A program made the translations under genes and the position numbers. A model generated the notes under the pieces. The model saw only the letters and a program-made list of their open reading frames with translations. It was not told the origin of the DNA and did no database searches. A DNA stretch of 64,000 nt, taken from positions 1 through 64,000 of the forward strand of contig JBCBZG010000016.1 in assembly GCA_039815465.1 (NCBI GenBank). The letters are read 5' to 3'. Origin of the DNA: Shimia_B sp039815465 (GTDB lineage: Bacteria; Pseudomonadota; Alphaproteobacteria; Rhodobacterales; Rhodobacteraceae). Below, one piece after another: positions 40,741-49,660 of the stretch (positions are counted from its first letter, which is position 1; each line of letters opens with the position of its first letter).

Positions 40741-42594
40741 CTATGAGCCCGCGTCAGCCGCGCTGCCCCCGCCGGAAATCATGGGAAACAAGGTCGCCCG
40801 TAGATCTGAGGCTTCCACCGGTTTTGCCAGAAACTTGGCTTTGGACGCTGTGACTGCACCGCTTGCCAGCGCTGACAATCGCGCGTTGCCGCTGATCAGG
40901 AGCAGGGGGATATCCGTGTTGTATTCCTCCACCAGGCTCGCATGCGCCTCGATCCCGTTTGGGGCGTCGCGCCCAAGATCGTAGTCTGAAATCAACACAT
41001 CGGGGGCGCGGTCCAAACGGGACACGAGATGTTCGAACCGGGTCGCGCCGACAACCTCGGCGCCCCATGTCAACATCAGCGCAGACAGCGCGTCTTGCAC
41101 AGACGGGTCGTCATCAAGCACAGCGATCAGTTTGCCCTGCAAGGCGCTGATGGCGCTTTCAAGGACGGGCTCACCTTCGGCCACGGCCGCCGCAATGCTA
41201 TCCGTCGGTAGGCGTAGATCGAATGTGGTGCCTTGGCCCAAAGCAGAGCTCACACTGATGTTAATATTCAACATGGCGGCGAACTCCCGGACGATCGCCA
41301 GCCCCAGGCCAACGCCCCGTGCACGTTCGGCATCGGATTGAAGCTGCGTGTACTCTCCAAAGATTTTGGGCAGGTCCTCTTCTGCAATTCCAATGCCTGT
41401 GTCGCTGACGGACAGCTGGACCGTCTCAGCGTCGGCGCGGAGCGCGACATCAACCGTGGCGTCGCCCGAAAACTTGAGAGCGTTGGAGACAAGGTTGCGA
41501 ATGATCCGGGATAGCAAAGCGCGGTCCATCGAAACGACAACGGGGTGGGACGGGCCGGAGTATACGACGCGGGGCGCCTCTCCATGCCCGGCATACTCGG
41601 CGACCAAATCCGCCACCGTGCGGTTGAGATCGAAAATACTCGGTTCAATCGAAACAGCTCTCGTTTCGATGCGCGACATATCCATGAAGCCATTGAACAT
41701 CTCGACCATGGCGGCACGCGCTTCGCGGATCCGCGCGAACACGGCAGGCACTGCTTGGCCGTAGCGGTCCTCAAGCGACGCGTGCAAAAGCCCCAGAGCG
41801 TGCAACGGCTGACGCAGGTCATGGCTGGACGCTGCGAGAAACCGGGAGCGCTGCAAGCTTGCCAGTTCCACCTCTTGCTTCTGCTCGCGCAGGCTGCGCA
41901 CAAGGCCTTCGTTCTCGAACCGAAGCTCCAAGCTTTCGACGATGATCTTATGGATGCTTTTGCAATAGCTTGTGTCCACAGCGAGCAAGAACAGAAGCCC
42001 AAAGGCAGGCACCCAGTCATTGCCTTGCCCGAACAGCAAGCCCTCGATCGCGAAGGGCAAAACCACGGGCACGGAGAAGGCGAAATAGACCGGAGGGTGC
42101 CCTGCATAGGTCGCAACACAGCCCGAGATCATGCCCCCAAGGATCAAGGTAAGGATGACTGCCGTGAGAAAGTCGCCGGGAACATAGAAGATCAGCCCGC
42201 CCATGCCCCAGGCCAAGCCTGCCACGCCCGCAAAAAGCACCATCTCCTTTGCGATTGCATTCACTTGGCTGCGGTCAGGTTCCGCCTGTTTGTGACGCCG
42301 AAAGACCAGGCTCCGCAGGACCGCGATCACCCACACCGCCGCCATCCAAGTGAGCAGCGTCCATTGATCCACGCTATTCCAAAGCACCAGAACCAAAACA
42401 CCGGAGCCAACGATTGTCCCCGCAAAGAGCTGTACAAAGTTATCGTTGATGATCTTGATCTGGTTCAGGCGTGTTTCGGTAGTTTTGTCCCACGACTGGC
42501 TATGCGCCGATGTCGCAGCCTCTTCCGTCGTTTTGAGTTTTTCGTTCAATTCGTAACTGGCCAGCGCACCAGTGCGTAAATCGTGTGCAGTCAT
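40741..42594 (-). CDS. Hybrid sensor histidine kinase with C-terminal receiver
   Basis: A 617-residue membrane kinase. Residues ~55-215 hold six hydrophobic segments without a large periplasmic domain, so the signal is probably in or near the membrane. The H-box is FLAASSHDLRQPLHAL, then LVSNALKFSGDA (N), VSDTGIGIAEEDL (G1) and GLGLAIVREFA (G2). The C-terminal receiver has AVLDDDPS, Asp in VLISDYDLG and Lys in FLAKPVE. Kinases of this layout (6TM-HK-REC) often pair with LuxR regulators, here convergent at 40736. Its signal is unknown. Confidence 0.93.
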   Translation of the reverse strand: MTAHDLRTGALASYELNEKLKTTEEAATSAHSQSWDKTTETRLNQIKIINDNFVQLFAGTIVGSGVLVLVLWNSVDQWTLLTWMAAVWVIAVLRSLVFRRHKQAEPDRSQVNAIAKEMVLFAGVAGLAWGMGGLIFYVPGDFLTAVILTLILGGMISGCVATYAGHPPVYFAFSVPVVLPFAIEGLLFGQGNDWVPAFGLLFLLAVDTSYCKSIHKIIVESLELRFENEGLVRSLREQKQEVELASLQRSRFLAASSHDLRQPLHALGLLHASLEDRYGQAVPAVFARIREARAAMVEMFNGFMDMSRIETRAVSIEPSIFDLNRTVADLVAEYAGHGEAPRVVYSGPSHPVVVSMDRALLSRIIRNLVSNALKFSGDATVDVALRADAETVQLSVSDTGIGIAEEDLPKIFGEYTQLQSDAERARGVGLGLAIVREFAAMLNINISVSSALGQGTTFDLRLPTDSIAAAVAEGEPVLESAISALQGKLIAVLDDDPSVQDALSALMLTWGAEVVGATRFEHLVSRLDRAPDVLISDYDLGRDAPNGIEAHASLVEEYNTDIPLLLISGNARLSALASGAVTASKAKFLAKPVEASDLRATLFPMISGGGSAADAGS

Positions 42595-43050
42595 GTCTTG
42601 TCCTGAATGTTACGCAAGGCCCCGTCCTCGCGCCTGTTAAGGCCTCCGATTTTTGAGTGAAGAGTCAAGTCCACAGAAAGACTGATAAGAGCCCGATAGG
42701 GCAGTGAGGGCATTTGCCGCGCTGTTACCCGCCTTCCGAAATGGGCGACCTTTGCGATCAATCGAACACTCCAAATCCCTTCCTTTTCGCTTGGCAAGCC
42801 CATGGAGCTTGGTGGCGGGCGGTCAGACCCAGTCCTTCATCATGCCGGTAGATGTGGTGAGCTAAGATAGCCGCCGAGCGGTTTAGGGAGGCCGTGACGA
42901 AGAGCGACCAGCTTTTGATCAGCCACGGACGGGCGGAGGGTCAGTCGGGTGCATCTCCTGAAAGAAGACGCGGACATTCTGCGTTCAAGTCCATCGCACC
43001 CCGCCTTGTGTCGTGCTGCCGGATGTTATGACGACGCGGGGTAACGACGC
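42595..43050. other. Gene-free stretch between the kinase and the secreted-protein gene
   Basis: About 450 bp upstream of the kinase with no supported gene. It must hold the kinase promoter. No repeat or transposase trace was recognised. Confidence 0.5.
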
Positions 43051-43054
43051 CGAA

Positions 43055-43090
43055 ATGAAAGCCGCCGCGATCAAAGCGGACCGCGGCGGC
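43055..43090 (-). terminator. Rho-independent terminator of the secreted-protein block
   Basis: On the reverse strand GCCGCCGCG pairs with CGCGGCGGC (9 bp, 12-nt loop) followed by TTTCATTTC, 19 bp after the stop of the gene at 43109. Confidence 0.8.
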
Positions 43091-43108
43091 AATCATGGCC
43101 GTGCTTGG

Positions 43109-44458
43109 TTAGCAGGCGCTCATCTCGTTCTCTGAGTGCCAGCACACATGATGGTACCCTTCGATAAGCGTCTTCGCTGCCACCAGGTCTGTGTCCGTGT
43201 CTAAGTAGTCTTCCCAGCTTCCCAAATCCGCCCGAAGTCGCCGGATTTGAACCACGGTGTAGTATACAAACATCCCGGCACGGTCGACGGCTGCACCTCT
43301 TACCAAGTTGTTCAGCGTGATCGTTGCTGACATTCTTCCTGGCATGCGAGCAATTCCCTGCTGAGGCCGATTTGCCGCTTCAAACGCGACCCCCTCGTAG
43401 AAGGGTCCACCCACGGCGTCGGCAAACGGGGAAATGGCCGCACCAAAAGAGCCGGATTCCTCTGCCTTGGAAAAATTGACCGGGGTCTGGATTACGAATT
43501 TCGCCTCAGGCGAAGGCGCCTCTACAAAATAAACGGGCTTGGCGACGTGAAAGCGCTCGACCACGTACCAAGGGGATTGCTCGAACTGAAGCCTGTGATT
43601 GTTGGTCCCTGATTCGTCCAAATACTCTGGATCGTTCACCAAAGTCCAAGGCAGGTACTCTCGCGCTTCTAGCGCAACCTCCTTCAAGGCGGGCCGTTCA
43701 ATTTCGGCATCAAGCCATTTACCGTAACCTTCTGTTACATCTGCTAAGAAGGTTTCGTCCGCAAAGCGCTGTTGTTCGCCGAAGCTGTCACTTGCTTCGC
43801 CGTAAGTCTGTTTAATGTCAGGGCAGCCGACCTCCCGGAACCAATGCTTACCACCCGCCGCCGTCTGAGGGGTAAGAACACCCTCTTGAAATGTGAGGTA
43901 TTGAGCTTCCCGTTCGCTTGGATTTTGGACTTGGATGGTATTGGCAAACTCTGATGACAAAGGCTCAATCCCAAACAACTGAGTCCAAGCGTTTTTACTT
44001 GTGGGCGATTCTGCGGGTATTGTCTTCAGCCCAATCAAACGCTTCCTTCCGCCTAGGTTACTAATAGAGGAACCAAAGCTCACAATATTCGCGCCTGGCT
44101 CAGCCCCGCTTTGAATGGTCGTCCAGATCAAGGACTCGTCGTCATACTTGTCTAAAATATCCTCAATAAATCCTTCCTTGGCTTTCACAGACTCAACGGG
44201 CTTCACATAGAAGTGTTGTCGGTCGGGATCATTGCTTCGCCCTGGATACTCTCCGTAATACACGTTCTGCGGATCATCATCGTCCAGATCGTCAATCATC
44301 CAATACGATCTATCACTCTCGTTGTTGTAAATCCTGAATTTGCAACCCATCCCAAGCCGCTCTTTGAAATCCAAGCGGTCCTGCGCGACCGCAGGTGCGG
44401 CGAATTGAGTTGTGAGCACAATGGCGGCTCCAACGAGCCCCCCGATGACGTTTTTCAT
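43109..44458 (-). CDS. Exported protein of unknown family, paralogue 1
   Basis: A 449-residue protein with a signal peptide from the ATG at 44458 (MKNVIGGLVGAAIVLTTQFA, cleaved near AVAQ-DRL). It is homologous along its length to the next gene: GMGCKFRIYN, the tract YPGRSNDPDRQHFYVKPVE, REVGCPD, EYLPWTLVNDPEY, SPWYVVERFHVAKPV and a C-terminal HVCW...AC. Four cysteines are shared (GC-FRIYN, VGCP, the CW pair and the last residues), suggesting two disulfides in the periplasm or outside. I do not recognise the family. A dyad motif lies 60 bp upstream and a terminator follows. Confidence 0.82.
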   Translation of the reverse strand: MKNVIGGLVGAAIVLTTQFAAPAVAQDRLDFKERLGMGCKFRIYNNESDRSYWMIDDLDDDDPQNVYYGEYPGRSNDPDRQHFYVKPVESVKAKEGFIEDILDKYDDESLIWTTIQSGAEPGANIVSFGSSISNLGGRKRLIGLKTIPAESPTSKNAWTQLFGIEPLSSEFANTIQVQNPSEREAQYLTFQEGVLTPQTAAGGKHWFREVGCPDIKQTYGEASDSFGEQQRFADETFLADVTEGYGKWLDAEIERPALKEVALEAREYLPWTLVNDPEYLDESGTNNHRLQFEQSPWYVVERFHVAKPVYFVEAPSPEAKFVIQTPVNFSKAEESGSFGAAISPFADAVGGPFYEGVAFEAANRPQQGIARMPGRMSATITLNNLVRGAAVDRAGMFVYYTVVQIRRLRADLGSWEDYLDTDTDLVAAKTLIEGYHHVCWHSENEMSAC

Positions 44459-44518
44459 AGCGATACCAACCCCCTGTTTGTCAGTCCGCAATCAGGATGC
44501 GTCGGATTATCTGCGGCT

Positions 44519-44539
44519 CCAATCATCCTTTAGAATGAG
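44519..44539 (-). promoter_or_regulatory. Shared 21-bp dyad motif, copy 1
   Basis: Reverse strand CTCATTCTAAAGGATGATTG plus G. TCATTC and GGATGA can pair (one G-U in RNA) around TAAA. It lies 60-80 nt upstream of the ATG at 44458. The same motif is at 45992-46012 and 49451-49471, always upstream of a minus-strand gene of this block. The identity extends past the motif into CCGCAGAT between copies 1 and 2. Confidence 0.65.
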
Positions 44540-44541
44540 GT

Positions 44542-44567
44542 GGGCGGTCTGCCATTCGAGACCGCCC
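44542..44567 (-). terminator. Hairpin between the two exported-protein genes
   Basis: GGGCGGTCT pairs with AGACCGCCC (9 bp, 8-nt loop) 14 bp after the stop of the upstream paralogue. There is no T run, so it is either a weak terminator or a processing/stability hairpin. Confidence 0.5.
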
Positions 44568-44580
44568 TGCCTGCCAATGT

Positions 44581-45930
44581 CTATTTGCAGATTGCAGGGT
44601 CTTCGCCTTCGGCCCAGCACAGGTCACGGTAACCATCGACCCACGCAAAGGAGGCAACGATGCCGTCCGTCGCGTCGAGGTCGATCACCCCACCTTCAAA
44701 TCCCGTTGGGGTGTTTTGTTTGCGAAGCTGAATTATCGTGGAAAAGGCGATCTTGGCCCGATGTTGCGCGACCTCAGTGGTGTTTTCATAGTCACCGGTT
44801 TCGAATGACAGCGCGCGTTCCATTCCTTTCCGGTCAGCGTTTCGCATATTTCTGACGTCGTACGCGATGTCTGCGGCCGTGCCTAATTCATATCTGGCTT
44901 GCACCGTTGAGACGGATTTTAGGAAATCTCTATGAGACTCAACGGTGGTGAACGGGACTTCACCCTTGGTAGAGCGGGTTTTCTGGCCGGCGGGGATGAC
45001 CTCGGAATGGACCACTTTGGCGGTATGGAGTTGCTCCACGATGTACCAAGGGTCGCCCTTGAACTGCGCCTTGTGCTGGTTCCCGCCGTGTTTGGCGCGA
45101 TAGTCGGGGTCATCCACGTAGGTCCATGGCAAATATTCGCGGCCCACGACAGTGCTAAGGGCGGCGTTTTCTGAACTTTCCGGTCCTACGAGCGTCTGAA
45201 AGTCATCTGTTTCCCGAGCCAACTGATTGCCTTTGAGCCAAGAAGAATGTTGGCTGCCAGAATTCCGGAAAATACCTCCGCGGCTCATATCGAGCTCGGG
45301 ACACCCGACTTCACGAAAATAGAAGGTTTGCTGCTGCCCAAGAGACTTTTTTAGTGTCTCCAGGTAGTTGTCGTCTTCCAGCCCCGTCACATAATGCGCA
45401 GCAGCCCATTGCGGGTGCGTTTGCCGGATCATTGTCTTGTTTGCAGAGTGGCTTTCCACAGCAAAGATTTGAGCCCAAATATCGCTATGGTTCGCCCCGA
45501 GCCACGTCTGTGTCGTGTATCCGGAGTTGCGGCTGCCCCACTCTCTGGTCACATAGGTTTGCGGGCCTTCACCGCTGCGTTGGATGGTCACGAAAATGCC
45601 GTAGTCGTAACTATAACCATCAACCACCTCCTCGACCTCTTTGCTATCAAGCATCCGCGCCTCAACGGGTTTGACATAGAAGTGCTGCCGAGACGGGGTG
45701 TTCGACTGCCCTGGATATTTCGCGTACTTGATGTGGTGCACCCAGTCTTCAAGGTTATCGACCGTCCAGTAGGATTTCTTATCAGACTCATTGTAGATCC
45801 TGAATCGACACCCCAGCGCGAGACGTTTGTCGAAATCTATACGGCTTTGGGCATGCGCCGGTGATGGGGCGGTGAACTGAGTTGCAGCGATAGTGAGGGC
45901 GCCAACGAGAGCGCCGATTGCCAACTTCAT
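44581..45930 (-). CDS. Exported protein of unknown family, paralogue 2
   Basis: A 449-residue homologue of the gene at 43109 with the same length. Signal peptide from the ATG at 45930 (MKLAIGALVGALTIAATQFT, cleaved near AHAQ-SRI). Matching motifs are LGCRFRIYNESD, YPGQSNTPSRQHFYVKPVE, REVGCPELD, EYLPWTYVDDPDY, DPWYIVEQLHTAKVV and a C-terminal DLCWAEGEDPAIC. All four shared cysteines are kept. The start is chosen by analogy to the paralogue and the signal peptide. Tandem duplication in an accessory block suggests a structural or binding role; no function is assigned. Confidence 0.82.
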   Translation of the reverse strand: MKLAIGALVGALTIAATQFTAPSPAHAQSRIDFDKRLALGCRFRIYNESDKKSYWTVDNLEDWVHHIKYAKYPGQSNTPSRQHFYVKPVEARMLDSKEVEEVVDGYSYDYGIFVTIQRSGEGPQTYVTREWGSRNSGYTTQTWLGANHSDIWAQIFAVESHSANKTMIRQTHPQWAAAHYVTGLEDDNYLETLKKSLGQQQTFYFREVGCPELDMSRGGIFRNSGSQHSSWLKGNQLARETDDFQTLVGPESSENAALSTVVGREYLPWTYVDDPDYRAKHGGNQHKAQFKGDPWYIVEQLHTAKVVHSEVIPAGQKTRSTKGEVPFTTVESHRDFLKSVSTVQARYELGTAADIAYDVRNMRNADRKGMERALSFETGDYENTTEVAQHRAKIAFSTIIQLRKQNTPTGFEGGVIDLDATDGIVASFAWVDGYRDLCWAEGEDPAICK

Positions 45931-45991
45931 TGCGAGATCCAATCTGTGACATTTAGGGTTGGCATGATGATGAGACGGCGATCTGCGGGTG

Positions 45992-46012
45992 CCAATCATC
46001 CAATAGAATGAG
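45992..46012 (-). promoter_or_regulatory. Shared 21-bp dyad motif, copy 2
   Basis: Reverse strand CTCATTCTATTGGATGATTG plus G, 62 nt upstream of the ATG at 45930 and 22 bp beyond the stop of the binding-protein gene. The stem positions equal copy 1 and only the loop differs. Confidence 0.65.
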
Positions 46013-46033
46013 GCGCCGGCCAGCAGGAGGCGG

Positions 46034-46837
46034 TCACAGCAATCGCGGTGTCCGGACCAAAGTAGACGACGCGTGTTGTTGCAATAGGAGTGGCCAACGC
46101 GAGCTGTTCAGATAGCTGGTCAAAGCGGCATTCAATCGATTGCGGTCCACCGTCGCACCGACGATATTCGACATCGCCGCGCCGAGGCCAACCTGGCCCA
46201 CCGCTAGGCCGGTCTCACGCAGATACAGCATGACGCCTTCGGCTTGTAATTCGTGCATCACCTTTATTCCGCCAACGATTGCGACATCGATATTATCGAT
46301 CAGCAGATCTCGGATCGTTTCGGCATCGGTCGCGTTGCGCTTAATTGACTCGGCTAAGTCGAGCGGCAAGGATCTGTAGAAAAACCCAAGGCGCCCACCC
46401 AATCTGACCTTCGACAGATCCTCGATGCTCTGAATAGGAACTTCGTAGTCACGGCGAACAAGCAGGACCGAGTATTCTTGCACCACTGGATCGAGATACG
46501 TCGCGCGAGCGCCCCGTCCCCCAACGGGCGTCATAACGAGGCCACCGTCGAGGGACCCATTTTCCACCGACCGATAGATGTTATCCAGTTGCATTTGGAC
46601 GAACTCAAGCGAGTACTTCGATTGCGAAAACGCATATTTGACAGGATCTGCAATAATGCCTTCTGCGCGGGCGCCTCGCATTCTCGCAAATGGATATGCG
46701 TTCGGAACACCCACCCGGAGGCTTCGGTTCCGGGCGAGTGCTGGCGCAGCGAGTGCGATCACGCCCCCCGCTAGAACGGAGCGGCGGCTGATTTTGGGTG
46801 CCGCCGAGGTCGCTGATGCAAGCTTCTGTTTATTCAT
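46034..46837 (-). CDS. Tat-exported periplasmic binding protein (SBP family 3-like)
   Basis: A 267-residue protein with a twin-arginine-type signal (KISRRSVLAGGVIALAAPALA). The mature part begins RSLRVGVPNAYPFARMRG, as in amino-acid/polar-solute family 3 binding proteins, and continues with DNIYRSVENGSLDGGLVM and DLSKVRLGGRLGFFYRS. No permease or ATPase gene is adjacent. It overlaps the pentapeptide-repeat gene by 8 bp and is the third gene of the secretin operon, so it may act with the secretin as a periplasmic receptor. Confidence 0.85.
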   Translation of the reverse strand: MNKQKLASATSAAPKISRRSVLAGGVIALAAPALARNRSLRVGVPNAYPFARMRGARAEGIIADPVKYAFSQSKYSLEFVQMQLDNIYRSVENGSLDGGLVMTPVGGRGARATYLDPVVQEYSVLLVRRDYEVPIQSIEDLSKVRLGGRLGFFYRSLPLDLAESIKRNATDAETIRDLLIDNIDVAIVGGIKVMHELQAEGVMLYLRETGLAVGQVGLGAAMSNIVGATVDRNRLNAALTSYLNSSRWPLLLQQHASSTLVRTPRLL

Positions 46838-47660
46838 TGCAAAGACCGCCGGTCGTCGTTCTTGTTAAACAGCCCTTCGTTGCAATAGGCGTGTCTTGCA
46901 GCCGAGCCCCGCGGAAATCCGCACCGGAAAGCGCGGCTTTATCGAATGTGGAACTGACGATGGCCGCCCGCGCAAATTTAGCATGGCGTAAATCAGCATC
47001 GCGGAAATTCGTTCGAATGATCTGAGCCCCGACGAGGGTGGCTTTCTCCAAAACAGCGCCTCTGAACAACGCACCGGTGAGATCGGCCCCTGTCAAATCC
47101 GCTCCTCTCAAATCAGCGCCGGAGAAATCCACGTCCCGCAGGCGCGCGTTGCGGAAATTGGCGTTTTGCAACACAGCGTTCGAAAAATCCGCTCCGTCGG
47201 CGACAACGCTGTCTAAGTTGGCACCAGACAGGTCCGCAGAAATGAGCACCGTCCGCCGCAATATCGCATGCTGAAAATCGGAGTTCTGCGCAGTAATGTT
47301 CGTAAGGCGCGCATCCTGAAAAGACGCCCGTTGCATTCGAGCGCTTTCGAGCAGAGCGTTCCTCAGGTCTGCACCATCCAAATCGGCCCACTCAAACTTT
47401 GCAAAGGTCCCGGACATACTGCGAAGGTTGGCATCCTCGAACACGGACCAGGTGGCGTTCACGTTGAACATGTATGCCCCTTCGATATCCACAGCCGAAA
47501 AGTTTTTTCGGCCGAGATTTGCATAGCGGAAATCACACTGGTGGCAGGTGCTTCCAACGGCCAGATCGTCCGCAGACTGCGTGCTGTAGGGCGCCTTGGC
47601 GGTGCAGGCCTGCAAAGCCAGCGCCACAATGCACAGGATCGCCTTAGAAATATATCGCAT
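46830..47660 (-). CDS. Pentapeptide-repeat lipoprotein
   Basis: A 276-residue protein with a lipobox (ALALQAC, Cys19) after a short signal peptide, so it is lipid-anchored. Residues ~45-255 are pentapeptide repeats of the A(D/N)LxX type (for example SGADLRGADLTGADLTGALF), forming a right-handed quadrilateral beta helix. Cys residues in TCHQC precede the repeats. It overlaps the secretin-like gene by 17 bp and the binding-protein gene by 8 bp, so the three are one operon. It may be a periplasmic scaffold or plug partner; that is inference. Confidence 0.88.
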   Translation of the reverse strand: MRYISKAILCIVALALQACTAKAPYSTQSADDLAVGSTCHQCDFRYANLGRKNFSAVDIEGAYMFNVNATWSVFEDANLRSMSGTFAKFEWADLDGADLRNALLESARMQRASFQDARLTNITAQNSDFQHAILRRTVLISADLSGANLDSVVADGADFSNAVLQNANFRNARLRDVDFSGADLRGADLTGADLTGALFRGAVLEKATLVGAQIIRTNFRDADLRHAKFARAAIVSSTFDKAALSGADFRGARLQDTPIATKGCLTRTTTGGLCNE

Positions 47661-49398
47661 TCAAGATCTCTCCCGCGCGCCACTCGACAGTGTCGGGGGT
47701 CGTCCAGCTTTCTAGGGCAACGTCACCGGTTCGAAACTCCCGGTAGAGTTGGTTGCTTTGCAAATGCGCAAAGATTGACGCCCAGTTTGGGTAAGGTCTG
47801 AACCAGTCGGAATAGCGCGCTTGCAGTTGGCTTAGGTCGCTGCCCGCGCCCCCGCCTGCCAAAGCCGCGCCGGGGCGATAGACGTAATTCGGCTCTCTCG
47901 GCGTAAGGAGGATCAAAACGCTTCTTTGGAAATCCCGCTGCACCTTCCGTTTGAAGCCGTATTGGACCAGCGGGATGTTTTGCAGAATTGGAACGCCGTC
48001 GCTGGCTTCTTCTGTTTCGCGTTCGCTGAGCCCGCCGAGGATCAATGTCTCCCCCACGGCGATATCAACCGTTGCGCTGACTTCGACCTTGGATGTTTCG
48101 AGACGAAACTCGAATTCGATGTCGCTGTCTGGGGCCTTAAGAAAGGTCCGCATCACCTCAACGGTCAAGAGAACGCGCCCATCCTGGATCTCGAGCGGCA
48201 CGAGCGACAGCGAAACACCGATGTCGTCTTCGATTTCGATCGTATCCTCACCCGCGGTTGCGCCAGCGAGCACTTTGGACCCGGAAAAGAAGCGGGACTC
48301 TTCACCCTCCAGCGCCACGAGGGTGGGCTTTGCGAGAATTTCGTTTCGTGACCCGAATGCGTTGGCAATGTTCAACGAATAGTCGATCCCGGGGGAGGTG
48401 ACGTTCCTGATAATCTCCCGTGTTGACGAGCTTCGCGAGGGATCGTCGTAGTCGATGGATCGTTCAGCCGTATCACTCGCGCTGAAATTGATCCTAAGCC
48501 CGTTGAGCAGGTTTACGCCGCGGCTCGAACTTACGTCGTCTTCGGTTGCGATGATGACGACGTCAAGGATGGTCATTGGGGACGCGGGCCGGTCCTGCGT
48601 GGATATACGGGCATCCAAGGACACGCTGTTCCCGCCGTGGTGTAGGACCTGCCAATCGTTCACGCGTCGCGCCGTTGTTGTCGAAAGCGTCGACGATAGG
48701 TCTTGGGCGACCTCTCTGGCATGATCAAAGTCGCCCAAGGCGGCAGATACATATGCTCTCAACACGAGCTCCTGGCCGGACAGCGGGGACTGTCGGGCCA
48801 GCCCGGTTAAAGCCGCGTCTGCGCTGACAGGATCAGCGGACATGTACGAGGCGGCCGCTAAGCTAAAGAGCGCTTCACGATCGTCCGACTTGAGCAACAC
48901 CGCCCGCGCGAACGCTTGCTGGGCCGCAGCATAGTTTTTGGCCGCAAAGAGCGCGTGACCTAAAAGAAAGGCTGTCGTCTGGCGCGTGGGATCTAACCGT
49001 TCTGAGATCGATAGCGCCTCAATCGCCTGCTCAAGATCTGGGCTGTGTCTTGAAGCGAAAAAGCGATCTAGGAGCACCGCGCCATGTAGACCGTGGAGCC
49101 CCGCGTTGTCCGTGCTTCGTTTTAAAGCAGCCCGGAGAGCTTGATCCGCTACGTCGCTTTTGCCGACACGTTTTGCGCTCGCAAAGCTCATGAGGGTGGC
49201 CTTGAGCTCCCCATCCGGTTTTGCGGCCAGCAACTTAGAAAAGGCTTTGTCAAAGTTCCCGTTGGTTGCGCTTTGCGAAACGCCTGCGTGGCTGCTGCCC
49301 GCTGGCGCAGCAAAATTGATCGCCTCCACCGACTGGCACCCGGCCACACCAAGGCCTGCAAGTGTCAATGCAAACAGAAGGTTAATGCGTCTGATCAC
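47644..49398 (-). CDS. Secretin-like lipoprotein with N-terminal TPRs
   Basis: A 584-residue protein. The GTG start at 49398 (VIRRINLLFALTLAGLGVAGC) gives a lipobox with Cys21. Residues ~60-230 look like TPR repeats. The C-terminal ~190 residues are the secretin homology domain of GspD/PilQ: ILAKPTLVALEGEESRFF and the signature VPILQNIPLVQYGFKRK, ending LILLTPREPNYV. No inner-membrane platform, ATPase or pseudopilin gene is near, so it is an orphan. It is the first gene of an operon with the pentapeptide and binding proteins; a dyad motif lies 53 bp upstream. Confidence 0.88.
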   Translation of the reverse strand: MIRRINLLFALTLAGLGVAGCQSVEAINFAAPAGSSHAGVSQSATNGNFDKAFSKLLAAKPDGELKATLMSFASAKRVGKSDVADQALRAALKRSTDNAGLHGLHGAVLLDRFFASRHSPDLEQAIEALSISERLDPTRQTTAFLLGHALFAAKNYAAAQQAFARAVLLKSDDREALFSLAAASYMSADPVSADAALTGLARQSPLSGQELVLRAYVSAALGDFDHAREVAQDLSSTLSTTTARRVNDWQVLHHGGNSVSLDARISTQDRPASPMTILDVVIIATEDDVSSSRGVNLLNGLRINFSASDTAERSIDYDDPSRSSSTREIIRNVTSPGIDYSLNIANAFGSRNEILAKPTLVALEGEESRFFSGSKVLAGATAGEDTIEIEDDIGVSLSLVPLEIQDGRVLLTVEVMRTFLKAPDSDIEFEFRLETSKVEVSATVDIAVGETLILGGLSERETEEASDGVPILQNIPLVQYGFKRKVQRDFQRSVLILLTPREPNYVYRPGAALAGGGAGSDLSQLQARYSDWFRPYPNWASIFAHLQSNQLYREFRTGDVALESWTTPDTVEWRAGEILNAIYF

Positions 49399-49450
49399 GG
49401 CATGCCCCCAACATGGTCCCAGCTTTGTTTGCCAGAGCTCACAGGCAATC

Positions 49451-49471
49451 CCAATCATCCGAAAGGATGAG
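49451..49471 (-). promoter_or_regulatory. Shared 21-bp dyad motif, copy 3
   Basis: Reverse strand CTCATCCTTTCGGATGATTG plus G. Here TCATCC and GGATGA pair perfectly around TTTC, whereas copies 1 and 2 have T for the fifth stem base (a G-U pair in RNA). It is 53 nt upstream of the secretin GTG, in the divergent gap with the SulP gene. Confidence 0.65.
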
Positions 49472-49660
49472 AGAACTCGCATCTCGCAGCCGCTACGGTT
49501 GCGCCGAAACCTAGGTCTGGAGCCCGTCCCTCAATGGTGAATGCCTCAAGCTGGCTGCCGTCCGATGGCGAGGATAGGCATCTTGGAAAGCTCGGTCCGG
49601 TTCTAGGCTCGGGGCGACTTGGCTCTTTGGCATTCGTGGAAAATTCATGACGCTCAGAAG

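Noticed and set aside
46034..46837. Reading the family-3 binding protein as part of an ABC importer
   Set aside because: No permease or ATPase within the block; the overlaps place it in the secretin operon instead.
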